A DNA stretch of 64,000 bases from Ramlibacter sp. (GTDB lineage Bacteria; Pseudomonadota; Gammaproteobacteria; Burkholderiales; Burkholderiaceae_C), in the NCBI RefSeq assembly GCF_028291745.1, contig NZ_JAQGNQ010000010.1, positions 1 through 64,000 of the forward strand. The letters run 5' to 3'. The first letter of the stretch is position 1. Every line of letters begins with the position of its first letter. The notes beneath the pieces were generated by a model. It had not been told where the DNA came from. It did not search any database and saw nothing but the letters and a program-made list of their open reading frames with translations. Below, in pieces: positions 1 through 9,119 of the stretch. The translations under genes and the position numbers were made by a program.

Positions 1-50
1 GGAGGGTCAAACACCGGCAGGTCGGCGTCTCGGGTTGCGAGTTGGGACAT
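1..50 (-). CDS. 5' end of an unidentified gene, cut by the window edge
   Basis: An ATG at 50 on the minus strand opens a frame that stays open to the window edge and reads MSQLATRDADLPVFDP. Only 16 residues are visible, so no family can be assigned. It lies downstream of the pilus operon in the same direction, 160 bases after its last gene. A weak GAAGA stretch upstream could be a ribosome binding site. It may be a genuine start or a chance frame. Confidence 0.3.
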   Translation of the reverse strand, partial: MSQLATRDADLPVFDP

Positions 51-212
51 GATCGATCTTCAAGCGGTTGGCAGTCCGGCCGCAGTACAACACTCGGCCA
101 ACGCAAACATTCGCCACGATCTTTGCAGTGGATCGATCGCCCAGGAAGCTGTTCCTCCCCCTAAGCCCACCTCGCGAAATCCCTAAACGGACGGCAGCAG
201 CGCGGCGACCTG

Positions 213-719
213 TCAGGGGTTGTATGAGATGGTGATCGTCAAGGAGCCCAGATAGCTTCCGGCCATGAGCTGTTGCTGTCCTGCGGGCACGCGCCCGAAT
301 ACCGTGTGACTCTGGCTGCTGTCGCCAAGCGGAATGCTTCCGCTCAGCACCGACCCGGTGAAGCCGTCGCCCCACACCGACGTATAGGTGGCGTCCAGGT
401 AAACGTTGAACGCCATGCCGGGTCCGCCGGCGTCGTGCGAGAGGTACCTGGGGATGATGCTGTTGGCCTGCGCGCCAGGTCCGAGCGAGATCGAGTAGCT
501 GCCGCCGCCTGAGATCGCCGTGCACTGCACGGAGACGGTTGCATCGGAAGTGCGGTCGGTGGACGTCAGCTTTCCTGCGAAGGTCAGTGGCTGGTATCGG
601 CCGAAGGCCAAGCTGGTGGACGTGACGCTGCAGCCGCCAGCGACGCTGTGCGCCGAGCAAGCCAGTCCCAAGACAAGAAGCGCGGTGTTTCGGGGAATTG
701 CAAGCACGCGAAGTTTCAT
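213..719 (-). CDS. Spore coat U (SCPU) domain protein, putative pilus tip or minor subunit
   Basis: This 168-residue secreted protein has a signal peptide (MKLRVL... to about residue 28) followed by a single SCPU/Csu pilin domain: an early Cys in GGCSVTST, a second Cys in VSVQCTA, and the terminal beta-strand SLTITISYNP. That fold is used by Csu-type chaperone-usher pili. It is the last gene of the operon, the usual place of the tip adhesin or a minor subunit, although Csu tip adhesins often have two domains and this has one. The ATG at 719 overlaps the usher stop as ATGA, which favours it over the GTG at 737. Role inferred from fold and position. Confidence 0.8.
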   Translation of the reverse strand: MKLRVLAIPRNTALLVLGLACSAHSVAGGCSVTSTSLAFGRYQPLTFAGKLTSTDRTSDATVSVQCTAISGGGSYSISLGPGAQANSIIPRYLSHDAGGPGMAFNVYLDATYTSVWGDGFTGSVLSGSIPLGDSSQSHTVFGRVPAGQQQLMAGSYLGSLTITISYNP

Positions 720-3586
720 GGGGCTCTTCCGTCGCACACCAGCGGTCCAAGACTCGCCGGCGCGCCATTCTCACTCGGGGGGATTCGAAGATCCAGCTCA
801 CATTGGCCAGATTGCCAGCTGACGGTGACACGCTGCTGGTCAGCCGCCAGATCGGTCAGCCAGACCTCGCCACGCAGACCGGCCTCGAATTCCGCTCCGG
901 CGGGCAGCAGGCGCACGCGTGCACCACGAGGCACGGGCTGGCCGTTGGCCTGGTGCAGCACGAGCAGCGCCTGGCGCGTGCGGCGCACATCGAAGTGCAC
1001 CAGCGCTCCGCTGCGTGCATACGGTACGAGCTCCTGCACGACCGCCTGGGTTTCCACGTCCAGCGGCAGGTCCGCCGCGTCGATCTCGATCACGTTCTTC
1101 TGCCACGGCACCAGTCCGGGCACAAATGCAAGACCGCGCGAATCGGTTTGCGCGACGACCTGGTTGCTTCGTTTGATCGGCACGTCGGGCAGGCCCTCGA
1201 GCTCGACGACCGCGAAGCTGCCTTCGCCCACCGGCCGAGAGGCGAACGGCAGGCCCGCCATCAGGCCGAGCGTGCCGCGAGCGCCCCCGCGCGAACTCAC
1301 CCGCGCGTCGGCATCGGTCACCACTTCCGCGGTCAGGTCCGCGTGGTTCGTGTTGTACTGCACACCACCGCGGGCTCGTTGTCGGGGGTCGCTGGATACC
1401 TCGGCCTGCCAGCCCAAGCCGGGGCCCGCCGGGGGATTGCGCACCGCCAGCACGCTCGCCGCTGTGTGGCCGTCGTCCTGGCGCTCCACGCGCGAGCCGA
1501 TGTACTGTTCGTTTCCAAGCGGAACGTTCAGGTTCACGCTGCCAGTCCACACGCTGGTGCTGCTCCGTTGCTTGGCTGCCGTCAACGTGAGGGTTGCGGC
1601 GGATCCGATCGGAATGTTCAAGGAGAAGCCGAGCGTGCTGGGATGCTCGCCATCCCACTGGACGCGACGCGCGTAGCTGATTCCGCCGTTGAGCGATCCC
1701 CAGACCCTGCCTCCGATGCTGGCCAGGAGCTGTTCGCGCGAGCGGCTGGCCGGCGCGGCTGGATCGGGGGACTCGCCGAAGGGTGCGAAGCCCCGGGTGG
1801 CGTACTCGTATTGGAGCGCACCTCCACCAAGCGGCGAGCTGCGCTCGATCCCGACCTGGACCAGCCCGCCGTGCGCCGGCAGGTCATGCAAGCGATCGCG
1901 CGAGCCGGCAACGGCGAGCCGCCCGACGCCCCAGGTCCCGAGCAGGCCCGCCAACTCGAAGCCGCTCGCTTGCCTATCGTGCTGCAATTCCACTCGGCCT
2001 TCCGTGGTCAGATTCGGTGTGATGCCACGACGCCCGGTCGCGGCGCCGAACGCATCGCCGTACCGGCTATCCGTACCGAACCCCGTGCGCAGCCAACCCG
2101 TCTCCACGGAAAAATCGGAGAGACCCGGCGCCAGGAGGCGCGGTGAGGCGTAGTAGCTCTGATGGAGGACCGTCTGACGGCCCAGGAGGTCCTGTACCAC
2201 CAGGTTCAGCTCGCCCGCTCCCGTGATCACCGGCACGTTCGTGATATCGAAGGGGCCCGGGCGCACCGATTGGCTGAAGCGGTGAGAGTCGTTCACCAGC
2301 AGATCGACCGTTGAAGGAAGCGCCGCCTCGCCAGCGACCGAGGGCAAGGGCATGGTCGACAGCCCCGGCCTCAAACCAAAGTCGCGACCCCAGCGCAGCC
2401 CGCCATAACGCACCGGCCGGCTCCAGCCGCCTGCCACGCCCACGGTGTCGCCCAAGACAAGCGTCTGCATGGATTGAGGCATGTCGTACTGCCAGTAGCT
2501 GTCGAGGCGCACGAACTCGCGCCGCTGCCCGTCATCCTTCACCAGGGCGGAAGTCACGGCCGTGCCGAACGGACCAAATCCGACGGCTTCCAGCGTGGCG
2601 GCGGAAGTACTGGGCGCGCCCGCCAGCTGGGCGACACTCACGTCGTAATTCAGGAATACACCGGGCGCCGGCCTGGGCGGAGCGGCTTGCGCCGCCTGCT
2701 GCGTGTCCATGGTGGCGCCGGTGAACGAGCTGGGCGGCGCATCCACTTCAATACTCATTCGCTGCTTGTCCACCCGGTACCGCAGACCGGCAACAGACTC
2801 GAGCGCGAACGCCTGTGTGCCGTCGGACATCACACGCGGCTGGCCGGGTGGTTTCAGTCGGGCAGCTTGCCAGTCTTCGGCGGCGACCAGGACCTGACCG
2901 TCAGGCAATTGCTCCGCGCGTGCGATGTCTGGCTGGCGCAGTCCATTGACAGTGAAATCGGCAAGGAGCTGTTCGGCCGGTGACGTTGGGGAGCCTGGCT
3001 TCGCCTGAAGCGTCGTGTTCGAATCGCGACCGGAAGCTGGCGGCAGATTGGCGGCCGCGGCAGGACGGATCTCGGCTTGCGGGCTGCCCTGCAGCGTTGG
3101 CGCCTCGCTGGCGGAGGCCGCAGCCGCGACCGGCGCCGCGCTGGCAACCGCCGGCTCTTCGGGCTGCAGCTCCAGGACCCAGATGCCGCCACTTCGGCGC
3201 AGCTTCGGATAAACCGGCTCGCGCAGCAGTACTTCCAATCTGTCGGTGGTTCCAACGGTGCGTAACGCGATGCCCTGCAGCACGCCCTCGCCGCTCGTGG
3301 GCACGCTCGGCAGCTCTGCGGAAAGCCTGAGCGATGCATCGGTCCAGATCAGTGTGAGGGGATAAGGGCCCGGTCCACGCGTTCCTCCCCAGGCGAGAAC
3401 GGGCTCATTGCCCGCAGGAACATGGATGCGAAGCTGTATTGGCGCGCCAGGCGGCCGCACGATCTCGACCGACATGGGAATTCCCCATGCGGTATTCGTC
3501 CAGGCGGCTGTCGCAGCGGCGATGGCCGCCGCCAGCTCGCGGCGTGCAGACGAAAAATGAAGGAAATGGCGGCGCGCGCTGGTCAA
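716..3586 (-). CDS. Outer-membrane pilus usher, Csu/FimD-like, with an extra N-terminal region
   Basis: A 956-residue usher, the outer-membrane pore that receives chaperone-subunit complexes and assembles the pilus. From about residue 210 onward it looks like a Csu-family usher: an N-terminal chaperone-binding part (FTVNGLRQPDI), a long beta-barrel (SYYASPRLLAPGLSDFSVETG), and C-terminal domains with a late Cys pair. The first ~210 residues are not standard: a ~95-residue beta-rich part ending GGIWVLELQPEEP is followed by an Ala/Pro/Ser-rich linker. Csu ushers are usually about 830 residues. The start is uncertain: 3586 is a TTG without a clear ribosome site, and no ATG or GTG is available in frame between the chaperone stop and 3586. 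Confidence 0.85.
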   Translation of the reverse strand: MTSARRHFLHFSSARRELAAAIAAATAAWTNTAWGIPMSVEIVRPPGAPIQLRIHVPAGNEPVLAWGGTRGPGPYPLTLIWTDASLRLSAELPSVPTSGEGVLQGIALRTVGTTDRLEVLLREPVYPKLRRSGGIWVLELQPEEPAVASAAPVAAAASASEAPTLQGSPQAEIRPAAAANLPPASGRDSNTTLQAKPGSPTSPAEQLLADFTVNGLRQPDIARAEQLPDGQVLVAAEDWQAARLKPPGQPRVMSDGTQAFALESVAGLRYRVDKQRMSIEVDAPPSSFTGATMDTQQAAQAAPPRPAPGVFLNYDVSVAQLAGAPSTSAATLEAVGFGPFGTAVTSALVKDDGQRREFVRLDSYWQYDMPQSMQTLVLGDTVGVAGGWSRPVRYGGLRWGRDFGLRPGLSTMPLPSVAGEAALPSTVDLLVNDSHRFSQSVRPGPFDITNVPVITGAGELNLVVQDLLGRQTVLHQSYYASPRLLAPGLSDFSVETGWLRTGFGTDSRYGDAFGAATGRRGITPNLTTEGRVELQHDRQASGFELAGLLGTWGVGRLAVAGSRDRLHDLPAHGGLVQVGIERSSPLGGGALQYEYATRGFAPFGESPDPAAPASRSREQLLASIGGRVWGSLNGGISYARRVQWDGEHPSTLGFSLNIPIGSAATLTLTAAKQRSSTSVWTGSVNLNVPLGNEQYIGSRVERQDDGHTAASVLAVRNPPAGPGLGWQAEVSSDPRQRARGGVQYNTNHADLTAEVVTDADARVSSRGGARGTLGLMAGLPFASRPVGEGSFAVVELEGLPDVPIKRSNQVVAQTDSRGLAFVPGLVPWQKNVIEIDAADLPLDVETQAVVQELVPYARSGALVHFDVRRTRQALLVLHQANGQPVPRGARVRLLPAGAEFEAGLRGEVWLTDLAADQQRVTVSWQSGQCELDLRIPPSENGAPASLGPLVCDGRAP

Positions 3587-3656
3587 GATAACTGGCTTGC
3601 CCCACCTCGGATGGCGAGCAGATATTTCGTCTGAACGTGAATTCGGAACCGGTCGG

Positions 3657-4436
3657 CTAGCCGCCCGATTCGGCCCTCACGACCTGGCCAGTGGAAGTGC
3701 GCACCTCGACGCTTTGCAGCGCACCTTCAGCGGCCCCCGGAACGATCCACTCGCGCTCATCGCCAGCAAGCACGGCCGCGGCTTCCTTGAGGTCCAGCGA
3801 CCGCTGCCAGCCCTGCCCCGCCAGCATCAGCGCCTGCACTTTCACGCGCCGATTGCCGGTGTTGAGGATTCGCACGCAAACGCCCTTTGACACCGGTGCG
3901 TCCGCCACGACGGGACAACTTCGCCAACGCAGCGCAGTGACGAAGTCGCCACGCGGTGCGACCATGACCGGCAAGTCGTAGGCCATACGGAAATTGACGG
4001 CGGCACCTCCTGCGAGTTCGACCGAAGAAGGTTCCGCGATGTCCTCGAGCACCAGGCGATAGGCGCGCTCGGTGTCTGCGGGGAGCGCACCTCGGAGCGC
4101 AACGCGCAGCACCTGCTGCTGGCCGGGCTTGAGCTCGGAGATACGGGGTGTCACGATGAGGTCGTCACTGGGTTGGGTGACCGCGGCCCCGTGCACATCC
4201 TGGCGCCACTGCAGCAACTGGCTCTGCAGGCGCATCGGCTTGATCGCCTGCTCGCTCAGGCTCACGCGCACGGTGGCAATCTTTTGCTTCGGCCCGAATT
4301 CAACGACGACCGGGCTGATCAGCGCTTGCGCTGCCGCCCCCGCGGCGCAGCTCGCGAGCCAGACCGCCAGCGCTGCTCGGGTTCGCCATGAAGCGCGCGT
4401 TCGCCAGGCAGCGGGTTGAGTCGAAGTGCGCTTCAT
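3657..4436 (-). CDS. Periplasmic pilus chaperone (Csu/PapD family)
   Basis: A 259-residue protein that folds pilin subunits in the periplasm by donor-strand complementation and hands them to the usher. The signal peptide ends near AAGAAAQA. The mature protein begins LISPVVVEFGPKQKIATVRVSL, the typical first strand of a PapD-like immunoglobulin domain, followed by VTPRISELKPGQQQVLRVALRG, the F1-G1 hairpin region. The ATG at 4436 is preceded by AGAAGG, and longer frames upstream have arginine-rich, non-protein-like composition. It sits 13 bases after the pilin gene and 70 bases before the usher. Confidence 0.88.
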   Translation of the reverse strand: MKRTSTQPAAWRTRASWRTRAALAVWLASCAAGAAAQALISPVVVEFGPKQKIATVRVSLSEQAIKPMRLQSQLLQWRQDVHGAAVTQPSDDLIVTPRISELKPGQQQVLRVALRGALPADTERAYRLVLEDIAEPSSVELAGGAAVNFRMAYDLPVMVAPRGDFVTALRWRSCPVVADAPVSKGVCVRILNTGNRRVKVQALMLAGQGWQRSLDLKEAAAVLAGDEREWIVPGAAEGALQSVEVRTSTGQVVRAESGG

Positions 4437-4449
4437 ACCCTTCACCTTC

Positions 4450-4974
4450 TTAGATGCCGTAGGTGCTGGTGATCGTGATCGTGTCGCTGTACGCCTGCTT
4501 CGCCTTGCCCGTCTTTTCGCTCGAGGCGATGGCTCCGACGATCGCCAGGGACTTGGTCGTTCCGTCGGCGGAAAACCCCGTGAAACTCGCAACCGTGTTG
4601 TACGCAATCGCGTTGCCACCGGCTTCCGCCAGCGTGTACACGATGTAGGTGGTCGTGACCGCGCCCACCAGGCGGAAGTCAGTGCCGCTCGAATTGGCGG
4701 AGGAGAACTTCAGCTTGGGAGTGGTCGTGCCGCTGGTGCAGACCGCATCGAAGGTGCCACCCGACGTTGACGCACTCGCCGCTGTGGAAGGCGAACCGTT
4801 GGCCAGCATGCTGAGTTGGCCGAAGCCCAGGACGGCGGCATTGCCGACGGAGCATTCGTCGCCGATCGATGCCGTCACGCCCATCGTGCCGGAGCCACTG
4901 TCGGTCGCGAACGCCCCGACGGAGAGCATGGCTGCGGCGAATGCAATCGCGAATTTGCTGATCTTGGTTTTCAT
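4450..4974 (-). CDS. SCPU-domain major pilin subunit
   Basis: A 174-residue exported protein with a clear signal peptide (MKTKISKFAIAFAAAMLSVGAFA) and an SCPU domain: early Cys in GDECSVGN, a second Cys in FDAVCTSG, and the C-terminal strand SDTITITSTYGI. As the first gene of the operon (pilin, chaperone, usher, second subunit) it is the likely major shaft subunit. The start at 4974 gives a proper signal peptide; the frame continues upstream without pilin-like sequence. Confidence 0.85.
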   Translation of the reverse strand: MKTKISKFAIAFAAAMLSVGAFATDSGSGTMGVTASIGDECSVGNAAVLGFGQLSMLANGSPSTAASASTSGGTFDAVCTSGTTTPKLKFSSANSSGTDFRLVGAVTTTYIVYTLAEAGGNAIAYNTVASFTGFSADGTTKSLAIVGAIASSEKTGKAKQAYSDTITITSTYGI

Positions 4975-5356
4975 ACGGTGCCTGTCCTTAAGCTGAAACG
5001 GTTTGGTAAATCTCTCAGGCGAGTCGCACGAATGCGCGCTGTGAGGCATCGAAGTGGACCATTCGGCGCACACGCCGCCGTAGGTCGATTCTTTACCTGC
5101 AACAGCCGCAATTGCGTAGCACTCACTTATCGAGTGAACCAGCTGGCGCGATGTCCAGAACGCGCCTTGCTGATAGTGCGCTTCGCTGCCGGTAAGCGCT
5201 GAGCGGGCAGGGGAGCGGCAGAGGGTTCACACGTGAACTTCCGTATTGAGCAATTGCCTGCCCCACCTCCAAGAACCCGCCTATCCGCCACCTCTCCACG
5301 AGCGCTAGGGTTGCGGCAAGAGGTTCTCTTGGGGGACCGACAGCGATCAAGGAACC
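4975..5356. other. Divergent intergenic region between pilus operon and hybrid kinase
   Basis: About 380 bases separate the minus-strand pilus operon from the plus-strand sensor kinase. No gene is convincing here. It must hold the pilus promoter and probably the kinase promoter. A short imperfect dyad (TCACT...AGTGA) lies near 5123-5137. No sigma-54 or FNR-type match was seen. Confidence 0.5.
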
Positions 5357-8059
5357 GTGCTGGAATTCAAGGACTTCTACGATGATTTCCCACTCGGGGT
5401 GCTGGCAGCGGATGCAAGCGGAGCGGCGAACTACGCAAACTGCGCGTGCAGTGAGATCACCGGGCTGAGCGCGCAGCAACTCCTGGGGTACGGCTGGCTG
5501 ACTGCCGTCCATTGCGCGGATCGAGCGCGGGTAGTGGCGCAATGGCGCCGCGTCTGCGAGTTTCCGCGCAGCCTGGACATCGAGTTCCGTGTGATCAAGC
5601 CCGACGGGTCCTGTCGCTTCGTGCGGATCAGCGGCGGCTCCTCTGTGGCATATGGCACGCCTGGCATCCATCTCGCGGTCATCAACGACATCACGGACCA
5701 CGTAGTGGCGCAGCAGCGCCTGCGCAGAAACAACGAGCTGCTGGGCGCAATGCTGGAAAACATTCCATGCGGAATCTCCGTCTTCGACGCGGACGGAAGC
5801 CTGGTGCTGGACAACCAGAAAATCGCCTTTCGCAGCCTGCCGAACGACGTGCCGGATTCGGCAATCACCGATTTCGGGACGATCAGCGTCGAGTACGCGA
5901 ACCACCCGTTGTCCTGTCCCGACGCGCAAGGGCCCGTGCCCCTGGACAGCGGGATGGCCGCGGCACCGCAACTGCGTGAAGAAGTCCAGCCCGACGGGCG
6001 AGTACTCGAAGTAAGGAACGCAAGAATGCCCGCTGGCGGAACTGTGGTTACCCACACGGACATCACGCACCACAAGCAGATTGTCGAAAACCTCCAGCAG
6101 GCCAAAGCCGCGGCCGAACAGGCCGCGGCGGCGAAGACCGCCTTCCTCGCGACCATGAGCCATGAGATCCGAACGCCGATGAATGGCGTCATCGGCATGA
6201 CGAACATCCTGCTGGAAACGCGGCTTACTTCCGATCAGCGCGAGCTGGTCGAAGTCATCCGGCAGAGCGGCGAGTCGCTCCTGGTCGTCATCAACGACAT
6301 CCTGGACTATTCGAAGATCGAATCCGGCCAGATGGAGCTTGAATGGGTGCCTCTTCGGCTCGAGGAAGTGGTCGGCGACTCGCTGCGACTTCTGGCGCCG
6401 AAGGCCGACGAGAAGGGACTGAGCCTGGGCGTCGACATCGACCCGGCAGTTCCTCCGCTGATCCTGGGCGACAGCACCCGCTTGAACCAGGTACTCGTCA
6501 ACCTCGTTTCGAACGCGGTGAAATTCACCGAGGCTGGGGAAGTGCGCGTGGGCGTGATCAACGGCTCGAGCAACTCGCCTCATGAGAGCGGCGACGAAAT
6601 GGGAGATCTGTGCAACATCACGGTTTGCGTGCAGGACAGCGGCATCGGCATTCCCGAAGAAAAGCTCCTGACCATCTTCGACCCGTTCGTCCAGGCGGAC
6701 TCCAGCACTGGTCGGCGCTTCGGCGGCACCGGGCTCGGACTTGCCATTGCCAGGCGGCTGGTCGAGGCCATGGGCGGAGAGATTTCAGTGCAGAGCGAAC
6801 CTGGCCGCGGAACCAGGGTCAGCTTCAACTTTCTCGCGGAAGCGGCGGTGCCGCGCGGTCGCACTCCGGCCGGCAAGCAGCCGCCCCTCTGGAAGAAGCG
6901 GGTGCTCCTGGTGACCGGCTCCCGTGCGGACGTTCGTGTCCTTATCACGCAACTGCGGCGGTGGGGCCTGGACGTCCACTCCTGCGCAAGCGCCTCGGAG
7001 GCCCTGGCCAAGGTGGCCGGCAAGGAGCGTTTTGACCTGGTACTTGCGGCAACCCACATGAGCGAAGCGCGCTGGCTGGGATTTGTCCAGCGCCTGCGGG
7101 ATGAAGGTGTGAGCATCCCGGCGGTATTGCTCTCCCGGACTCGCGGCTTGAGCTCCCTGAATGAAGCCTTGCGCGCGCGCGTTCTTTCCAGGTCGTCGAC
7201 CCCGTCCGCGCTCTACGATGCGCTGGGGGATGCGCTTGAATCTGCGGGCGTGCCAGCCTACACGGGACTGCACACGACACCGCAATTCGACGACACCCTT
7301 GGCAAGAGCGTGCCGCTGCGCATCCTGGTGGCTGAGGACAATGAGATCAACCGCAAGGTTGTACTCAGAATGCTCTCGGGCTTCGGATACAAGGCCGACG
7401 TTGCCGTGAACGGCTCGGAGGTGATCGAGGCGGTCCGGCGCCAGACCTACGACCTCGTCCTGATGGACATCGAGATGCCGAAGGTCGACGGCATCGAAGC
7501 CACGAAGTTGATCGTCGCGACGACCGCCAGGGAGCGGCGCCCACGCATCATTGCCATGAGTGCCAACGTGATGCGAGAGCACGTCGTCGCCGCCCTCGCG
7601 GCGGGGGCCGACAAGTACATTGCGAAGCCATTCGCTCCGTCCGAGCTTCGGACGGCCCTGGAGGAATCCGCAGACCGCGCGCTGCCTGTCGGCGGCTCCG
7701 CGGAGCACCCGTCGCCCAGGATTCTTTCCCACGAGCGGCTGCGCTGCCACGTCGAAGCAGACGGGAGCGGCGAGTTCCTCAAGGAACTGGCGCGCGACTT
7801 TGCATCGGCCTCGTTGGAGTTCCAGAACCGCCTGATGACGGCGGTTCGCGCGGCTCACGATTCAGAACTGCGCGCGGTCTTGCATGAATACGCAGGCGTG
7901 TGCGCGGTCCTCGGGGCCGAGAAGCTTGCGCATTTGCTGCTGGAGGTCCAGAAGATCGTCCGGGCAGGAAGTCTGAAGGGAGCGGCCTTGCTGCTCGAGC
8001 AGTGCCAGCAAGCCCGCGAGGAGACGCTCGGTGCCTTCGAGGCAGCCATTGGTCGATAG
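5357..8059 (+). CDS. Hybrid sensor histidine kinase with PAS, two receiver domains and an Hpt-like end
   Basis: A 900-residue kinase. Order: PAS (about 1-120), second PAS-like domain (about 130-240), short coiled coil, HisKA with phospho-acceptor His269 in MSHEIRTPMNG, HATPase with DSGIGIPEEK and GGTGLGLAIA, receiver 1 (about 515-630), receiver 2 (about 655-775) with Asp704 in LVLMDIEMPKVDG, and an Hpt-like C-terminus with His843 in LHEYAGVCAVLGA. Receiver 1 has Ala565 where the phospho-acceptor Asp belongs, so it is probably not phosphorylated. No transmembrane segment is seen, so it is likely cytoplasmic. It is divergent from the pilus operon and followed by a NarL-type regulator, so it may control the pili. 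The GTG start has only a closely spaced AAGGA. Confidence 0.88.
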   Translation: MLEFKDFYDDFPLGVLAADASGAANYANCACSEITGLSAQQLLGYGWLTAVHCADRARVVAQWRRVCEFPRSLDIEFRVIKPDGSCRFVRISGGSSVAYGTPGIHLAVINDITDHVVAQQRLRRNNELLGAMLENIPCGISVFDADGSLVLDNQKIAFRSLPNDVPDSAITDFGTISVEYANHPLSCPDAQGPVPLDSGMAAAPQLREEVQPDGRVLEVRNARMPAGGTVVTHTDITHHKQIVENLQQAKAAAEQAAAAKTAFLATMSHEIRTPMNGVIGMTNILLETRLTSDQRELVEVIRQSGESLLVVINDILDYSKIESGQMELEWVPLRLEEVVGDSLRLLAPKADEKGLSLGVDIDPAVPPLILGDSTRLNQVLVNLVSNAVKFTEAGEVRVGVINGSSNSPHESGDEMGDLCNITVCVQDSGIGIPEEKLLTIFDPFVQADSSTGRRFGGTGLGLAIARRLVEAMGGEISVQSEPGRGTRVSFNFLAEAAVPRGRTPAGKQPPLWKKRVLLVTGSRADVRVLITQLRRWGLDVHSCASASEALAKVAGKERFDLVLAATHMSEARWLGFVQRLRDEGVSIPAVLLSRTRGLSSLNEALRARVLSRSSTPSALYDALGDALESAGVPAYTGLHTTPQFDDTLGKSVPLRILVAEDNEINRKVVLRMLSGFGYKADVAVNGSEVIEAVRRQTYDLVLMDIEMPKVDGIEATKLIVATTARERRPRIIAMSANVMREHVVAALAAGADKYIAKPFAPSELRTALEESADRALPVGGSAEHPSPRILSHERLRCHVEADGSGEFLKELARDFASASLEFQNRLMTAVRAAHDSELRAVLHEYAGVCAVLGAEKLAHLLLEVQKIVRAGSLKGAALLLEQCQQAREETLGAFEAAIGR

Positions 8060-8378
8060 ACGACACGAGCCGGTGCGCCGAGGGACACCGGCCGAGTAGA
8101 AGAACGCTCAAGACGTGCGAGCGAAAAACTGTTGGTAACGCCGTAGGTGCATTCCCTACTGCGTACGCTGCTTGCTTAATTCCGGCGACGTCTTATTGCG
8201 CGGAAAATCCGGACGGCAACACCTGCATTGCGATATCCGTGCAGAGTGCACGATCCACACACTCTGTCCTGATAGAGCTTCGGCGCCTTGATGTTCAAAT
8301 GCCGTCGTGTCGCAGCGGGCTCCGTCGACTTGGCAGGAGCCACCGTGATCGGTGCGACGGCCAGCCAGAACAACGAAA
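8060..8378. other. Intergenic region between kinase and response regulator
   Basis: A 319-base gap without a supported gene. A GC-rich hairpin lies just after the kinase stop (GCCGGTG at 8069-8075 pairing with CACCGGC at 8086-8092), but no T-tract follows, so it is at best a weak terminator. The remainder presumably holds the regulator's promoter. Confidence 0.4.
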
Positions 8379-9020
8379 ATGCAGCGCTTTCCTTCGACAA
8401 TTCATGTGGTGATTGCGGACGATCATCCTCTGGTCCGCTCCGGGATTCGCTCTTTGCTCAAGACCTTGCCCGAGGTCAGCGTCGCCGCCGAGGTTGCAGA
8501 CGGCTCCGAACTGATGGAAGTTCTCGCATCGATTCGGCCGGATGTGGTCATCACCGACATTTCGATGCCTGGAATGGACGGCCTCGAGGCGCTCTCGCGA
8601 ATCCGGGCTTGCCAACCGAAGGTTCGCGTGATCGTGCTGTCGATGCATGATTCGCCAGACCTGGTCAAGCGAGCGATGGCCTCCGGTGCCGCCGCCTATT
8701 TGCGCAAGGACTCCAGTGACTTCGAACTGGCGTCTGCCATCCAGAGCGTGATGATCACCGGGAGCTACATCAGCGCTGGAATTGCCAAGGTGCTGATGAG
8801 TGCCGGCGAACCCGAAGCCGAACAGGTACTCACGGACCGTCAAACCCAGATCCTGAAGATGCTTGCGTCCGGCCAGACCTCAAAGGAGATCGGCTTTGCA
8901 TTGGGCCTGAGCCCCAAGACAGTCGATGTCCATCGATCGCGCATCATGGAGCGGCTCGGGCTGCGCGACGTCGCGAGTCTGACGATGTACGCCGTGCGAA
9001 AGGGCCTGGTCAGACCGTAG
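8379..9020 (+). CDS. NarL/FixJ-type response regulator
   Basis: A 213-residue two-component transcription regulator. The receiver domain begins VVIADDHPLVRSG with acidic pair DD and phospho-acceptor Asp in VVITDISMPGMDG, then the conserved Lys in YLRKDSSD. The C-terminal LuxR-type helix-turn-helix reads LTDRQTQILKMLASGQTSKEIG with recognition helix SPKTVDVHRSRIMERL. It resembles the regulator at 15012-15665, so the two are paralogues. Its partner could be the hybrid kinase upstream, though the 319-base gap argues against a common operon. The ATG at 8379 directly precedes the receiver domain. Confidence 0.88.
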   Translation: MQRFPSTIHVVIADDHPLVRSGIRSLLKTLPEVSVAAEVADGSELMEVLASIRPDVVITDISMPGMDGLEALSRIRACQPKVRVIVLSMHDSPDLVKRAMASGAAAYLRKDSSDFELASAIQSVMITGSYISAGIAKVLMSAGEPEAEQVLTDRQTQILKMLASGQTSKEIGFALGLSPKTVDVHRSRIMERLGLRDVASLTMYAVRKGLVRP

Positions 9021-9119
9021 TCCTCACTCGCGGTGCGCGGTGCGCCGGCGCACACCTTGAACTGGCACGGACGAATGCACCCTGCACGCCCGATTCGGTG
9101 GCTACCCCGGTCGAACGAT

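Noticed and set aside
8176-8400. Small minus-strand frame in the gap before the response regulator
   Set aside because: No ribosome site, no recognisable sequence and overlap with the regulator start.
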